Shown: one piece after another, positions 32,016-41,113 of the stretch | Layout of the letters: each line of letters begins with the position of its first letter | Numbering within the stretch: the first letter of the stretch is position 1 | NCBI RefSeq assembly: GCF_017798165.1 | Contig: NZ_CP059068.1 | Coordinates: 1,612,001-1,676,000 of the forward strand | Length of the DNA: 64,000 bases | Source of the DNA: Rhodoferax sp. AJA081-3 | GTDB taxonomy: Bacteria; Pseudomonadota; Gammaproteobacteria; Burkholderiales; Burkholderiaceae_C | Reading direction: 5' to 3' | Notes under the pieces: model-generated | The model's database searches: none | Seen by the model: the letters and a program-made list of their open reading frames with translations, nothing else | What the model was told of the DNA's origin: nothing | Position numbers and translations under genes: made by a program

Positions 32016-33698
32016 ATGTCAGAATCTTTCGCAGACCTATTTGAAGAGTCACAAAAACGCTCGGAAACCCGCATCGGTGAAGTCGTTACCGCTGAAGTCG
32101 TTCGCATCGAACACAACTTCGTCGTGGTCAACGCCGGCCTGAAGTCCGAAGCGTATGTTCCATTGTCCGAATTCAAGAGCGACAAGGGTGAACTCGAAGT
32201 TCAAGTAGGTGAGTTTGTGTCCGTGGCTATCGTCGCCATGGAAAACGGCTACGGCGACACCATCGTCAGCCGCGACACCGCCAAGCGCCTCGCTTCGTGG
32301 ATGTCTCTGGAAAAATCTTTGGAATCCGGCGAATTCGTCACCGGTACCACTTCCGGCAAGGTCAAGGGCGGTCTGACCGTTCTGGTCAATGGCATCCGTG
32401 CCTTCCTGCCCGGTTCGTTGGTTGACACACGTCCTACCAAGGATCTGTCTCCGTACGAAAACAAGACCATGGAATTCAAGGTCATCAAGCTGGACCGCAA
32501 GCGCAACAACGTCGTGTTGTCCCGCCGTGCCGTGGTCGAAGCCTCCATGGGCGAAGAGCGCGCCAAACTGATGCAGACCCTCAAAGAAGGTTCTGTGGTC
32601 CAAGGCGTGGTCAAGAACATCACCGAATACGGTGCGTTCGTGGACCTGGGCGGTATCGACGGCCTGCTGCACATCACCGACATGGCATGGCGCCGCGTCC
32701 GTCACCCATCCGAAGTGGTGACCGCTGGCCAAGAGATCACTGCCAAGATCCTGAAGTTCGACACCGAAAAGAACCGTGTCTCGCTGGGTCTGAAGCAAAT
32801 GGGCGACGATCCTTGGATGGGCGTCAACCGCCGTTACCCCCAGTCGACCCGCATGTTCGGCAAGATCACCAACATCGCCGACTACGGCGCGTTTGTGGAA
32901 CTCGAACCCGGAATCGAAGGCCTGGTCCACGTGTCCGAAATGGACTGGACCAACAAGAACGTTGCTCCTTCCAAGATCGTTGCCCTGGGTGACGAAGTCG
33001 AAGTCATGGTTCTGGAAATCGACGAAGACAAGCGTCGCATCTCCTTGGGCATGAAGCAATGCAAGGCCAACCCATGGCAAGAGTTCGCTCAAAACACCAA
33101 GCGCGGCGACCGCGTGAAGGGCCCGATCAAATCCATCACCGACTTCGGCGTGTTCGTCGGTCTGGCTGCTGGTATCGACGGTCTGGTGCATTTGTCCGAC
33201 CTGTCCTGGAACGAAACCGGCGAAGCTGCCGTGCGCGAATTCAAGAAGGGTCAAGAAGTCGAGGCTTTGGTCTTGGCTGTGGACGTGGACCGCGAGCGCA
33301 TCTCCCTGGGTATCAAGCAGTTGGATTCCGATCCTTTCACCACCTTCGTGTCGATCAACGACAAGGGCCAGGTTGTGACCGGTAAGGTCAAGACGGTTGA
33401 TCCTAAGGGCGCTGAAATCGACCTGGGCGATGACATCATCGGTTACCTGCGCGCTTCCGAAATCTCCCGCGACCGCGTGGAAGATGCTCGCAACGTGCTG
33501 AAGGAAGGCGACGAAGTGACCGCTGTGGTTGTCAATGTGGATCGCAAGACCCGCAACATCCAGTTGTCCATCAAGGCCAAGGACATGGCTGACCAAGGCG
33601 AAGCCATGGCTGCCCTGAGCCAGTCTTCTGCCCGCGAAAACGCTGGCACCACCAGCCTGGGCGCTTTGTTGCGCGCCAAGCTCGACAACAACAACTAA
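32016..33698 (+). CDS. rpsA: 30S ribosomal protein S1
   Basis: A 560-aa S1. I take [15 protein letters not shown] at 32016 as the start, the usual S1 N-terminus; an in-frame TTG at 32001 is less likely. Six S1 domains follow: two degenerate ribosome-binding ones first, then four with the conserved pattern [32 protein letters not shown] and later. The protein helps load structured mRNAs onto the 30S subunit. It follows aroA-cmk and precedes ihfB, the common proteobacterial order. Confidence 0.97.
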   Translation: MSESFADLFEESQKRSETRIGEVVTAEVVRIEHNFVVVNAGLKSEAYVPLSEFKSDKGELEVQVGEFVSVAIVAMENGYGDTIVSRDTAKRLASWMSLEKSLESGEFVTGTTSGKVKGGLTVLVNGIRAFLPGSLVDTRPTKDLSPYENKTMEFKVIKLDRKRNNVVLSRRAVVEASMGEERAKLMQTLKEGSVVQGVVKNITEYGAFVDLGGIDGLLHITDMAWRRVRHPSEVVTAGQEITAKILKFDTEKNRVSLGLKQMGDDPWMGVNRRYPQSTRMFGKITNIADYGAFVELEPGIEGLVHVSEMDWTNKNVAPSKIVALGDEVEVMVLEIDEDKRRISLGMKQCKANPWQEFAQNTKRGDRVKGPIKSITDFGVFVGLAAGIDGLVHLSDLSWNETGEAAVREFKKGQEVEALVLAVDVDRERISLGIKQLDSDPFTTFVSINDKGQVVTGKVKTVDPKGAEIDLGDDIIGYLRASEISRDRVEDARNVLKEGDEVTAVVVNVDRKTRNIQLSIKAKDMADQGEAMAALSQSSARENAGTTSLGALLRAKLDNNN

Positions 33699-33760
33699 TC
33701 AGCTGGGGACAGGGTTAAATCTGTCCCTCAAGATTATTTGACATGCTGTTGAATTGAACA

Positions 33761-33807
33761 AACGGCCGGCGCCCCAAGCGTGTGTTTGGGAACCGGTCGT
33801 TTTTTCT
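33761..33807 (+). terminator. Terminator after rpsA
   Basis: ACGGCCGG and CCCAA on one side pair imperfectly with TTGGG and CCGGTCGT on the other, followed by TTTTTT. It precedes ihfB by about 20 bases and probably ends most rpsA transcription; ihfB then needs its own promoter or read-through. Confidence 0.65.
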
Positions 33808-33826
33808 TGGATAAAAATACTTTGCC

Positions 33827-34138
33827 ATGACACGCTCCGACCTTGTTGAAGAACTCGCCAACCGTTTTGGCCAGCTCACCCATCGCGATGCCGAATTTGC
33901 CGTCAAGGCCATTCTGGACGCCATGAACGACGCCCTGGTCGCAGGCCACCGCATAGAAATTCGCGGTTTCGGCAGTTTCTCGATCAACCACCGCCCGCCC
34001 CGCATGGGTCGCAACCCCCGCAGCGGCGAAAGTGTGGCCATCCCCGAGAAGCGTGTACCCCATTTCAAGCCTGGCAAAGCCCTGCGCGAATCCGTGGACC
34101 AGCGCACCGCTGAACTCGAAGGCAAAGTCAAAGCCTGA
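33827..34138 (+). CDS. ihfB: Integration host factor subunit beta
   Basis: A 103-aa HU/IHF-fold protein starting [20 protein letters not shown], with the DNA-contacting arm [11 protein letters not shown] and [20 protein letters not shown], the RNPKTGE-type beta-ribbon containing the intercalating proline. It pairs with IhfA to bend DNA at promoters and recombination sites. Position after rpsA is the standard one. Slightly longer than E. coli IhfB because of a charged C-terminal tail. Confidence 0.97.
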   Translation: MTRSDLVEELANRFGQLTHRDAEFAVKAILDAMNDALVAGHRIEIRGFGSFSINHRPPRMGRNPRSGESVAIPEKRVPHFKPGKALRESVDQRTAELEGKVKA

Positions 34139-34190
34139 CAGGCTTGGGGCGCTTCTGCCCCGTTAGAATCCCTCGACACCGAGGAGATCA

Positions 34191-34505
34191 ATGAAACAAC
34201 TTGCATGGTTTTTGAAGTGGGCGCTGAAGGCGGCCATTTTTTTTACCCTCTTCGCCTTCGCACTGAACAACCAGCACGATGCCACTGTGCGTTTTTTCTT
34301 CGGCCAGCAATGGACGGCGCCGCTGGTTCTGGTGGTGCTGAGTGCATTTGCGCTGGGCCTGGTGATTGGCGTACTGGGCATGGTGCCCCGCTGGTGGCAA
34401 CACCGCCGTGCGGCGGCCCTGGCGCGCAAGGAATCCGCAGCCGCAACCAGCCTGACACCCACCGAAAAACCTTCCGCACCGCAGCAACCCCCGTATGGAA
34501 TTTGA
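34191..34505 (+). CDS. lapA: LapA-domain membrane protein
   Basis: A 104-aa protein with two hydrophobic segments (about 5-25 and 42-65) and the D-A-T-V-R-F-F-F-G-Q-Q motif between them, as in LapA/DUF1049 proteins. The tail is cytoplasmic and A/P-rich. GAGGAG precedes the ATG. In E. coli LapA acts with LapB in LPS assembly and turnover of LpxC. The last 11 bases overlap lapB. Confidence 0.88.
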   Translation: MKQLAWFLKWALKAAIFFTLFAFALNNQHDATVRFFFGQQWTAPLVLVVLSAFALGLVIGVLGMVPRWWQHRRAAALARKESAAATSLTPTEKPSAPQQPPYGI

Positions 34506-35652
34506 CCTGAGCCTGATATTGCTGGCCTTGCCCATTGTTTTTGTGCTCGGCTGGCTGGCATCGCGGTTTGACCTGCGCCAACTGCGCATTGAAAACCGGC
34601 AAGCACCCAAGGCCTACTTCAAAGGTCTCAATTTCCTGCTGAACGAACAACAGGACCAGGCGATAGATGCCTTTATCGAGGCGGTACAAAACGACCCCGA
34701 CACCTCCGAACTGCACTTCGCACTGGGCAACCTGTTTCGCCGCCGCGGCGAATACGAACGCGCGGTGCGGGTACACCAACATTTGTTGTCACGCGGCGAT
34801 CTGGCGCAGGATGACCGGCACCGCGCCCAACACGCGCTGGCACTGGACTACCTCAAGGCCGGCCTGCTGGACCGCGCGGAAGAGGCCCTGCTCAAGCTCG
34901 ATGGCACCCGCTTCGAAGCCCAGGCCCACCTGGCCCTGCTGGCCAACTACGAACGCTCCCGCGACTGGGAACACGCCGCGCAAATTGCACGCAGCCTAGA
35001 ATCCAAGGGCCAGGGCAGCTTCAAGGGGCGGCTGTCGCACTATTTGTGTGAACAGGCACACGCCTGCATCGCCACTAACGATATGGCCCAGGCCGAACAG
35101 CACCTCACCCAGGCCATGCACACTGCGCCCGACGCACCGCGCCCCCGCATGGACATGGCCAAGCTCCAGTTTCTGCAAGACAAACCCGCACTCGCCTGCG
35201 AAACACTGACCCAGGCCCTGGTCACCGCCCCCACCGCCATAGGCCTGATTGCACCCCTGCTGGCCCAATACGCCATTGCCGCAGGACAAGGCGTGCGGAC
35301 GCTGGCCCGCCTGAAGGCCGCTTATGCCCATACACCGTCACTCGACGTGCTGGACGCCATCGTGGCGCTAGAGGCGGCCAGTGGCGCCCCTACCGCCACC
35401 GCACGAGAGTGGTATGCCCGCCACCTGGAAATTGAACCCTCGCTGGTGGCAGCCGCCAAATGGATTGCAGGCGAAAAACTGGAGCACGAACAATTCCACC
35501 CCCAAGTGCAGCGCGCACTGGACCAGGCCGTCAAACCACTCACTCGCTACCGCTGCGCCGCCTGCGGGTTTGAGGCCAAACAACATTTCTGGCAATGCCC
35601 CGGCTGCCAAGCCTGGGACAGTTACCCCGCCCGCCGTGTAGAAGAACTATGA
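34495..35652 (+). CDS. lapB: LPS assembly protein LapB (TPR)
   Basis: A 385-aa protein with one N-terminal membrane segment (LILLALPIVFVLGWLASRFD at about 6-25), then TPR repeats (about 65-330, such as Q-A-I-D-A-F-I-E-A-V-Q-N-D-P). A C-terminal rubredoxin-like zinc or iron site has YRCAACGF and FWQCPGCQAWDSYPA. This is the LapB/YciM layout. LapB adapts FtsH to degrade LpxC and coordinates LPS assembly. Its stop overlaps the rfaE start by 4 bases. Confidence 0.93.
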   Translation: MEFDLSLILLALPIVFVLGWLASRFDLRQLRIENRQAPKAYFKGLNFLLNEQQDQAIDAFIEAVQNDPDTSELHFALGNLFRRRGEYERAVRVHQHLLSRGDLAQDDRHRAQHALALDYLKAGLLDRAEEALLKLDGTRFEAQAHLALLANYERSRDWEHAAQIARSLESKGQGSFKGRLSHYLCEQAHACIATNDMAQAEQHLTQAMHTAPDAPRPRMDMAKLQFLQDKPALACETLTQALVTAPTAIGLIAPLLAQYAIAAGQGVRTLARLKAAYAHTPSLDVLDAIVALEAASGAPTATAREWYARHLEIEPSLVAAAKWIAGEKLEHEQFHPQVQRALDQAVKPLTRYRCAACGFEAKQHFWQCPGCQAWDSYPARRVEEL

Positions 35653-36584
35653 CTATCTCCAAAGAAAAAATGGCCACCGCCCAGGTGCTGGTGGTCGGCG
35701 ATGTGATGTTGGACCGTTACTGGTACGGCGCCGTCGATCGCATCTCGCCCGAAGCACCGGTGCCCGTGGTGCGCATCACGCGTGAAGAAGAGCGCAACGG
35801 CGGTGCGGCCAACGTGGCTTACAACGTGGTCACACTGGGCGCGCAGGCTTCACTGCTGACCGTGGTGGGGGACGATGAAGCCAGCCACAAGCTCGAAGCC
35901 CTGGTGGCACAAACCGGTATCCAGCCCCATTTCGGGCGCGATGCGGAGCTCAAGACCACGGTCAAGCTGCGGGTGATTGGACGCCAGCAGCAGTTGTTGC
36001 GCCTAGACTTTGAAAACACACCCAAGAACGAGTTGCTGGCCTCACAAACGGCCGCGTTCGAAAACCTGTTGCCGGTGCACGGGGCCGTGCTGTTCTCGGA
36101 CTACGGCAAGGGTGGACTGGGCCACATCACCGACATGATTGCCCGCGCGCGCGCCGCCGGCAAACCGATCCTGGTTGACCCCAAGGGCAGCGACTTTGCA
36201 CGTTACACCGGCGCCACCGTCATCACCCCTAACCGCGCCGAGCTTCAACAGGTCATTGGCGCCTGGGCAGATGAGGATACCTTGCGCAGCAAGGTACATG
36301 CCCTGCGTACCGCGTGCAAGCTGGACGCGATTTTGCTGACCCGCAGTGAAGAAGGCATGACCTTGTTTGATGCCCAGGGCGACTTACACGTCAGCGCTGT
36401 CGCCCGTGAGGTGTTCGATGTGACCGGCGCAGGTGACACGGTGATCGCCACCATGGCGGCCCTGGTGGCCGCAGGCATGAGCCTGCGCGACGCCGTGCCC
36501 ATCGCCAACCGGGCCGGTGGTGTGGTGGTGGGTAAGTTTGGTACGGCTACCGTCAGTTACGACGAGCTGTTCACCAACCGCTGA
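35649..36584 (+). CDS. rfaE: D-glycero-beta-D-manno-heptose-7-phosphate kinase
   Basis: A 311-aa PfkB-family kinase. The start MTISKEKMATAQVLVVGDVM is at 35649 as ATGA with the lapB stop; the frame extends further up inside lapB and is rejected. The signature EVFDVTGAGDTVIATMAALV near 265 holds the catalytic Asp. It corresponds only to the kinase half of HldE, so the adenylyltransferase (HldC/RfaE2) must be encoded elsewhere. It supplies ADP-heptose for the LPS inner core together with hldD downstream. Confidence 0.95.
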   Translation: MTISKEKMATAQVLVVGDVMLDRYWYGAVDRISPEAPVPVVRITREEERNGGAANVAYNVVTLGAQASLLTVVGDDEASHKLEALVAQTGIQPHFGRDAELKTTVKLRVIGRQQQLLRLDFENTPKNELLASQTAAFENLLPVHGAVLFSDYGKGGLGHITDMIARARAAGKPILVDPKGSDFARYTGATVITPNRAELQQVIGAWADEDTLRSKVHALRTACKLDAILLTRSEEGMTLFDAQGDLHVSAVAREVFDVTGAGDTVIATMAALVAAGMSLRDAVPIANRAGGVVVGKFGTATVSYDELFTNR

Positions 36585-36599
36585 AGAGGAACAGAAAAC

Positions 36600-37619
36600 A
36601 TGACACGTATTGTTGTAACCGGCGCCGCAGGTTTTATTGGCAGCAACATCATCAAGGGTCTGAATGCGCGCGGCATTGACGACATCATTGCGGTGGACGA
36701 CCTCAAGCAGGGCGACAAATTCCGCAACCTGGCCGGCCTGCGCATTGCCGACTATGTAGACGCCGACATCTTTTACGAGGCCTTTGCCGGTGGCTCCTAT
36801 GGCCAGATCGAAGCCGTGTTCCACGAAGGTGCCTGCAGCGACACCATGGAACTCGATGGCAAATACATGATGGCCAACAACTACACATTGTCGTGCCAGT
36901 TGTTCCACGCCTGCCAGAAGCGCGGTGCACGCCTGTTGTATGCATCGTCGGCAGCCACCTACGGCGGCTCGGACACGTTTCGTGAAGAACCGGCCTTTGA
37001 ACTGCCGCTCAATGTCTATGGCTACTCCAAGCTCTTGTTCGACCAGCGCATGCGCAGAGAATGCGGCAGTGATTTTCAGCGCACCAAGGCCGGCAAGACC
37101 AACCAGGTCGTGGGCTTTCGTTACTTCAATGTCTATGGCCCGCACGAGCAACACAAGGGCCGCATGGCCAGCGTGGCCTACCACCAGTTCCACCAGTTCC
37201 ATGCCGAGGGCAAGGTCAAGCTGTTCGGCGACTACGGTGGTTATGCAGCCGGTGGCCAGATGCGCGACTTTGTCTACATCGACGACGTGGTGGCCGTCAA
37301 CCTGTGGTTCTTCGACCACCCCGGCGAATCTGGTATCTACAACCTGGGCACAGGCCAGGCACAACCGTTCAACGATGTGGCACTCACCGTGGTCAACACC
37401 CTGCGCGAGCAGCGTGGTGAAAGCGCGCTGTCGCTACAGCAGGCGGCCGCAGATGGGCTGATCGAATACATCGCCTTCCCCGAGGCCTTGCGTGGCAAAT
37501 ACCAAAGCTACACCCAGGCCGATCTCAGCGCGCTGCGCAGCACCGGGTGCCAACACGCGTTTGCCAATGTGCAAAGTGGTGTGCGCGCCTACGTACAGGC
37601 ATTAACAGCCAGTCGCTGA
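36600..37619 (+). CDS. hldD: ADP-L-glycero-D-manno-heptose 6-epimerase
   Basis: A 339-aa short-chain dehydrogenase-like epimerase with the NADP motif [20 protein letters not shown], a Y-A-S-S-A-A-T-Y-G segment, catalytic Y-G-Y-S-K, and [18 protein letters not shown] typical of HldD (RfaD). It converts ADP-D,D-heptose to ADP-L,D-heptose for LPS. GAGGAAC lies upstream of the ATG, and it follows rfaE by 15 bases as the next step of the pathway. Confidence 0.96.
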   Translation: MTRIVVTGAAGFIGSNIIKGLNARGIDDIIAVDDLKQGDKFRNLAGLRIADYVDADIFYEAFAGGSYGQIEAVFHEGACSDTMELDGKYMMANNYTLSCQLFHACQKRGARLLYASSAATYGGSDTFREEPAFELPLNVYGYSKLLFDQRMRRECGSDFQRTKAGKTNQVVGFRYFNVYGPHEQHKGRMASVAYHQFHQFHAEGKVKLFGDYGGYAAGGQMRDFVYIDDVVAVNLWFFDHPGESGIYNLGTGQAQPFNDVALTVVNTLREQRGESALSLQQAAADGLIEYIAFPEALRGKYQSYTQADLSALRSTGCQHAFANVQSGVRAYVQALTASR

Positions 37620-37753
37620 CCAAGGGTAGGTGCGGGCGGGGTTGTCGGCCGGTCAGTCAACCGCGCCAAGCTAAGGTACGTTGTAGGCTGGACACCAAGA
37701 CTCTGGTGCCAGCCTCTTAGTTAACCACTCCACACACTCCTGAAGGAATGCAC

Positions 37754-38362
37754 ATGTTGAAGAAAATCCTGGTCCTCGCCGTGCTGCTGTACGCAAGCCT
37801 TTCTTTTGCTGCAGTCGATGTCAACAAAGCCACTGCGGCAGAGCTCGACGGCATCAAAGGTATTGGCCCCGGCATCTCCACCAAGATCATTGACGAGCGC
37901 AAGAAGGGCAATTTCAAAGACTGGAACGACTTCGTCGAACGCGTCAAAGGTGTGGGTGAAGGCAATGCCGCCAAGTTCTCTGCCGAAGGCATGACCGTCA
38001 ACGGCGCAGCCTTCAAGGGCGCCGCTGCTGCACCAGTCGCCAAGGCAGATGCCAAGCCTGCCGCTGCTGCACCAGCCGCCGCACCGGCGCCTGCAGCAGC
38101 CCCCGCTGCCAAGGAAGAAAAGAAAGACCCCAAGGCCGAAGCCAAGATGAAGGCTGAGGAAGCCAAGAAGGCCAAGGCCGAAGAAAAAGCCAAGAAGGCA
38201 GAAGAAGCCAAGGCCAAAAAAGAAGCTGCCAAACAAGCCAAGGAAGATGCCAAGAAAGCCAAGGCTGACGCTGCTGCAACCGCAGCTCCTGCCACGCCCG
38301 CAGCACCTGCGGCACCTGCCGCCAGCGCACCCAAGGCCACTGCCAGCGCCGCCAAGAAATAA
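37754..38362 (+). CDS. ComEA-like helix-hairpin-helix protein with lysine/alanine-rich tail
   Basis: A 202-aa protein. The start at 37754 is chosen because AAGGA lies 7 bases before it; an ATG at 37748 touches the ribosome site. A signal peptide MLKKILVLAVLLYASLSFA precedes a ComEA-type HhH domain (V-D-V-N-K-A-T-A-A-E-L-D-G-I-K-G-I-G-P-G and a G-V-G-E-G-N-A hairpin). The last 110 residues are almost only A, K, E and P, with repeated A-K-K-A-K-A-E-E words, like a histone-H1-type tail. The domain binds double-stranded DNA in the periplasm in competence systems; the tail's role is unknown. Confidence 0.8.
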   Translation: MLKKILVLAVLLYASLSFAAVDVNKATAAELDGIKGIGPGISTKIIDERKKGNFKDWNDFVERVKGVGEGNAAKFSAEGMTVNGAAFKGAAAAPVAKADAKPAAAAPAAAPAPAAAPAAKEEKKDPKAEAKMKAEEAKKAKAEEKAKKAEEAKAKKEAAKQAKEDAKKAKADAAATAAPATPAAPAAPAASAPKATASAAKK

Positions 38363-38385
38363 GCGCTACGCCGCTGACCCCACCC

Positions 38386-38406
38386 ACCCGCTTCGGCGGG
38401 TTTTTT
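38386..38406 (+). terminator. Terminator after the ComEA-like gene
   Basis: ACCCGC, TTCG-type loop, GCGGGT, then TTTTTT (38386-38406). A compact intrinsic terminator. Confidence 0.88.
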
Positions 38407-38497
38407 GTTTCTGGTTTTCGCCATTGCGGCGACGGATGCGCCAGCGTATGCTCGCGCTTGCCAGACCGGCCAGAACCCCAAGACAAAGGCACACCCC

Positions 38498-39289
38498 ATG
38501 ACCCCATTGCCCCTGGTGAAGCTGAGTTGCATGGTGCTTTTGGCAGGCGCTGTGTCAAGCGCCCATGCACAGTGCACACGCCTGGTCTTGGCTGCAGACC
38601 CGGACTACCCACCCCTGCACTGGTACGACGGCAACACCATGCACGGCGCTTCCATCGCCATTGCCAAGCGGGTGCTGGACGATCTCAAAATCCCCTATGA
38701 GGTGCGTTACCTCGGCCCCTTCCCCCGGGTGATGGCGGCAGCCGAACGGGGCGATATCGACATGGTGGCCACCCTGAAAAAAACGCCGGAGCGCGAAGCG
38801 TTTTTGCTGTACCCCAAAACAGCGGCCTTTGTGAACCCGGTCGCCGTCTTCACATCCAGAGACCGCCCCATCACCTTCAACAGCCGCGCAGACCTGATTG
38901 GCCTCAGGGGCGGCATCACACGCAGTAATGTCTTTGGTGATGGTTTTGACGAATACATGAAGCAGAACCTGACCATCGAAGAGGCCAACAGCCCCGCGAA
39001 CAATTTCAGCAAACTTGGCGCGGACCGGTTGGACTACTTCATCACCGGGTATTACACCGGCATGGCCCACCTGCTCAAGCGCGGCGACGAAGAGCGTTTT
39101 GTCGCCAAGTCACCGTTCCTGGTGGAGACCGCCAACTACATGGTTCTGACACGCAAAGGCCAGTGCGCCGACAAACTCGACGCCATTGACACCCGCCTGT
39201 CCCTGCTCAAGAAAAGTGGCGCGCTGGATGAGCTGATACGACAGAGTTTTGCCCAGTGGAAGGCCAACCCGGTGGTGGTGGTGAAGTGA
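38498..39289 (+). CDS. Periplasmic solute-binding protein (SBP family 3-like)
   Basis: A 263-aa protein starting MTPLPLVKLSCMVLLAGAVS at 38498 with AAAGG upstream, signal peptide ending at A-H-A-Q. The mature part begins LVLAADPDYPPLHWYDGNTM, typical of amino-acid-type binding proteins, then ASIAIAKRVLDDLKIPYEVR and GDIDMVATLKKTPERE. No permease or ATPase genes are adjacent, so it may be an orphan receptor, a sensor accessory, or supply a system elsewhere. The histidine kinase nearby is convergent, and a link is only a possibility. Confidence 0.78.
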   Translation: MTPLPLVKLSCMVLLAGAVSSAHAQCTRLVLAADPDYPPLHWYDGNTMHGASIAIAKRVLDDLKIPYEVRYLGPFPRVMAAAERGDIDMVATLKKTPEREAFLLYPKTAAFVNPVAVFTSRDRPITFNSRADLIGLRGGITRSNVFGDGFDEYMKQNLTIEEANSPANNFSKLGADRLDYFITGYYTGMAHLLKRGDEERFVAKSPFLVETANYMVLTRKGQCADKLDAIDTRLSLLKKSGALDELIRQSFAQWKANPVVVVK

Positions 39290-39304
39290 CTTCAAGCAAA
39301 ACGT

Positions 39305-39359
39305 GCCTCTAGCCCCCGTGATTGCTAACAGTAGTGCTATTATTTATATAGCTACTGGC
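39305..39359 (+). repeat. Dispersed intergenic repeat copy
   Basis: Core GCCTCTAGCCCCCGT (39305-39319) followed by an AT-rich dyad with TAGTGCTATTATTTATATAG. The same core occurs at 54603, and a reverse copy lies in aroA. It lies between two convergent genes and contains the stop codon of the histidine kinase. Confidence 0.65.
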
Positions 39360-41074
39360 ATGCGGTTCAATTGCGAAGACTGAGCCGACCCCACCCGGTC
39401 GAGCACACGTTTGCAGGCGGGTGCGACCAAGGGGATGGTGATGGTGAATGTCGCACCCTGCCCCTCCACACTGTCCACCGCCACCGTGCCACCCAGCACA
39501 CCCGTGGTGATGTTGTGCACGACGTACAAGCCCAGGCCCGAACCCCCTTGCCCCAGCCGGGTGGTGAAGAAGGGTTCAAACAGGTGGCGCCTGTGCGCCA
39601 GCGGAATGCCACTACCGAAGTCACGCACGCTGATGGTGGCGTGGTCTGCCCCCACACAACACGCGTCCACCGCTATATGACCCGCGGTTTGGCCCTTGTC
39701 GTAGCCATGCAAGATGGCGTTTTCAATCAAGTGTGTCAGTACCTGGCCCAAAGGACCTGGAAAACTGTCGAGCGCCGCGTCCTGCAGGGCATCACATGTG
39801 AGCGTACAAGCCGACTTGGCCACCAGGGGTTTGAGCGTCAGCAATATCTCTGCAATCGCCGTGGCCAGGGAAAACTGCCGGCGCTGCGAACTGGTCTGAT
39901 CTACCGCCACCTGCTTAAAACTGGTGATCAGCGTGGCTGCGCGGGTAATGTTGCGCCCCATCAGGTCGGTGGCCTGGCGCGAATCGTCCAGAAAACTTTG
40001 CAGGTCTGAGCGTTTGAGCCCCGCCTCCGCCAACTGCGCCAGTTCGGCGACACGGTAGTCCAGTGCACTCACGGCCGTCACGCAGTTGCCAATGGGTGTA
40101 TTCAACTCATGGGCAACACCCGTGACCAGCGAACCCAACGCTGCCAACTTTTCCGATTGGACCAACTGGTCTCGGGCCAGCTCCAGCGTGGCCAGGGCCT
40201 GCGTCAACTCCTGGTTGACCAACAGCAACTCCGCAGTGCGCTGGGCCACACGCGCCTCAAGCTGGGTATTGAGCGCCAACACTTCCTCTTGTGCGAGCCG
40301 ACGCTCGGTGACATCGAAATAGGTGAACACCACCAGCGTACGGGTGGCCTCCACAAATGATCGGCTGGACAGCGATACCCAGCGAATGGCACCATCGGCG
40401 CGCTGGAGCTGGGCTTCTTCGTTATGTATAGCCTCGCCACGCAAAGCGCGGTCCAACCGATGCACCCGCTCCTGGGGATTGACCCACAACCCCAGGGTCA
40501 GGCCCGACTGACCCTGGGCCGCGGCGCGGTCAAAGCCAAAGGTTTCAAACCAGGCGTCGTTCCAGACCGTCGAACTGAAGCCATCGCTACTGGAGGAATA
40601 TCCCATGGGCATGGGGGACTGGTCAAACAGCCGAACAAAACGCGCCTCACTTTCCTGCAAGGCGATGCTGGCGGCCCGCGCCAGCGTCACGTCTTCCATC
40701 AACCACACCGCACCTTCATCAGGGTTGTCTGCATGGACCCAACTGGCCGTTACCCGGCACCAGATGGGTTCACCCCGGTGGTTGCTGTAGCACAGCTCTC
40801 CATCGAATCGTCCATGCGCAGACAGCGCAGGGTAGACCAATGCACCATTCTCCGCCCAGGCCTGGTCACTGGCATACATGACCCGCGTGGGCTGGCCCTG
40901 CATCTGGTTATGCTCCCAGCCGAAGATGGCCTCAAACGCCGGGTTGCAACGCTGGATGCGCCGGTCCCTGGTGAACAGAATGCCCGTCGCCGCCCGGTCA
41001 AAGATCATCTGCTGTTCTCGCAGCAGACGCTCGGTCAGCGCAACGGCTATGTCGACACTGTCTTTGGAGTTCAT
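39344..41074 (-). CDS. PAS-PAS sensor histidine kinase (cytoplasmic)
   Basis: A 576-aa kinase. PAS 1 (about 20-135, with I-F-D-R-A-A-T-G-I-L-F and N-P-A-F-E-A-I-F-G-W) and PAS 2 (about 145-262) are followed by a coiled coil (about 262-310). The phosphoacceptor is H322 in GVAHELNTPIGN. The catalytic domain has HLIENAILHG, VRDFGSGIPLAHRRHLFEPF and GQGGSGLGLYVVHNI. No membrane segment or response regulator gene is near, so signal and partner are unknown. The NTPIGN variant marks the HisKA_4-like class. Its 3' end runs into the dispersed repeat at 39305-39359. Confidence 0.9.
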   Translation of the reverse strand: MNSKDSVDIAVALTERLLREQQMIFDRAATGILFTRDRRIQRCNPAFEAIFGWEHNQMQGQPTRVMYASDQAWAENGALVYPALSAHGRFDGELCYSNHRGEPIWCRVTASWVHADNPDEGAVWLMEDVTLARAASIALQESEARFVRLFDQSPMPMGYSSSSDGFSSTVWNDAWFETFGFDRAAAQGQSGLTLGLWVNPQERVHRLDRALRGEAIHNEEAQLQRADGAIRWVSLSSRSFVEATRTLVVFTYFDVTERRLAQEEVLALNTQLEARVAQRTAELLLVNQELTQALATLELARDQLVQSEKLAALGSLVTGVAHELNTPIGNCVTAVSALDYRVAELAQLAEAGLKRSDLQSFLDDSRQATDLMGRNITRAATLITSFKQVAVDQTSSQRRQFSLATAIAEILLTLKPLVAKSACTLTCDALQDAALDSFPGPLGQVLTHLIENAILHGYDKGQTAGHIAVDACCVGADHATISVRDFGSGIPLAHRRHLFEPFFTTRLGQGGSGLGLYVVHNITTGVLGGTVAVDSVEGQGATFTITIPLVAPACKRVLDRVGSAQSSQLNRMPVAI

Positions 41075-41113
41075 GGTCGATCCCCGATCCGGTCGGTGCA
41101 GTTGGCGGCGGCG

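Noticed and set aside
32049..33596. 515-aa open frame opposite rpsA
   Set aside because: It is a histidine-, glutamine- and valine-rich shadow of the S1 coding strand, with no ribosome site or family resemblance.
37690..37720. GGCTGG ... CCAGCC hairpin after hldD as a terminator
   Set aside because: The stem is interrupted and no T run follows; it is left out.
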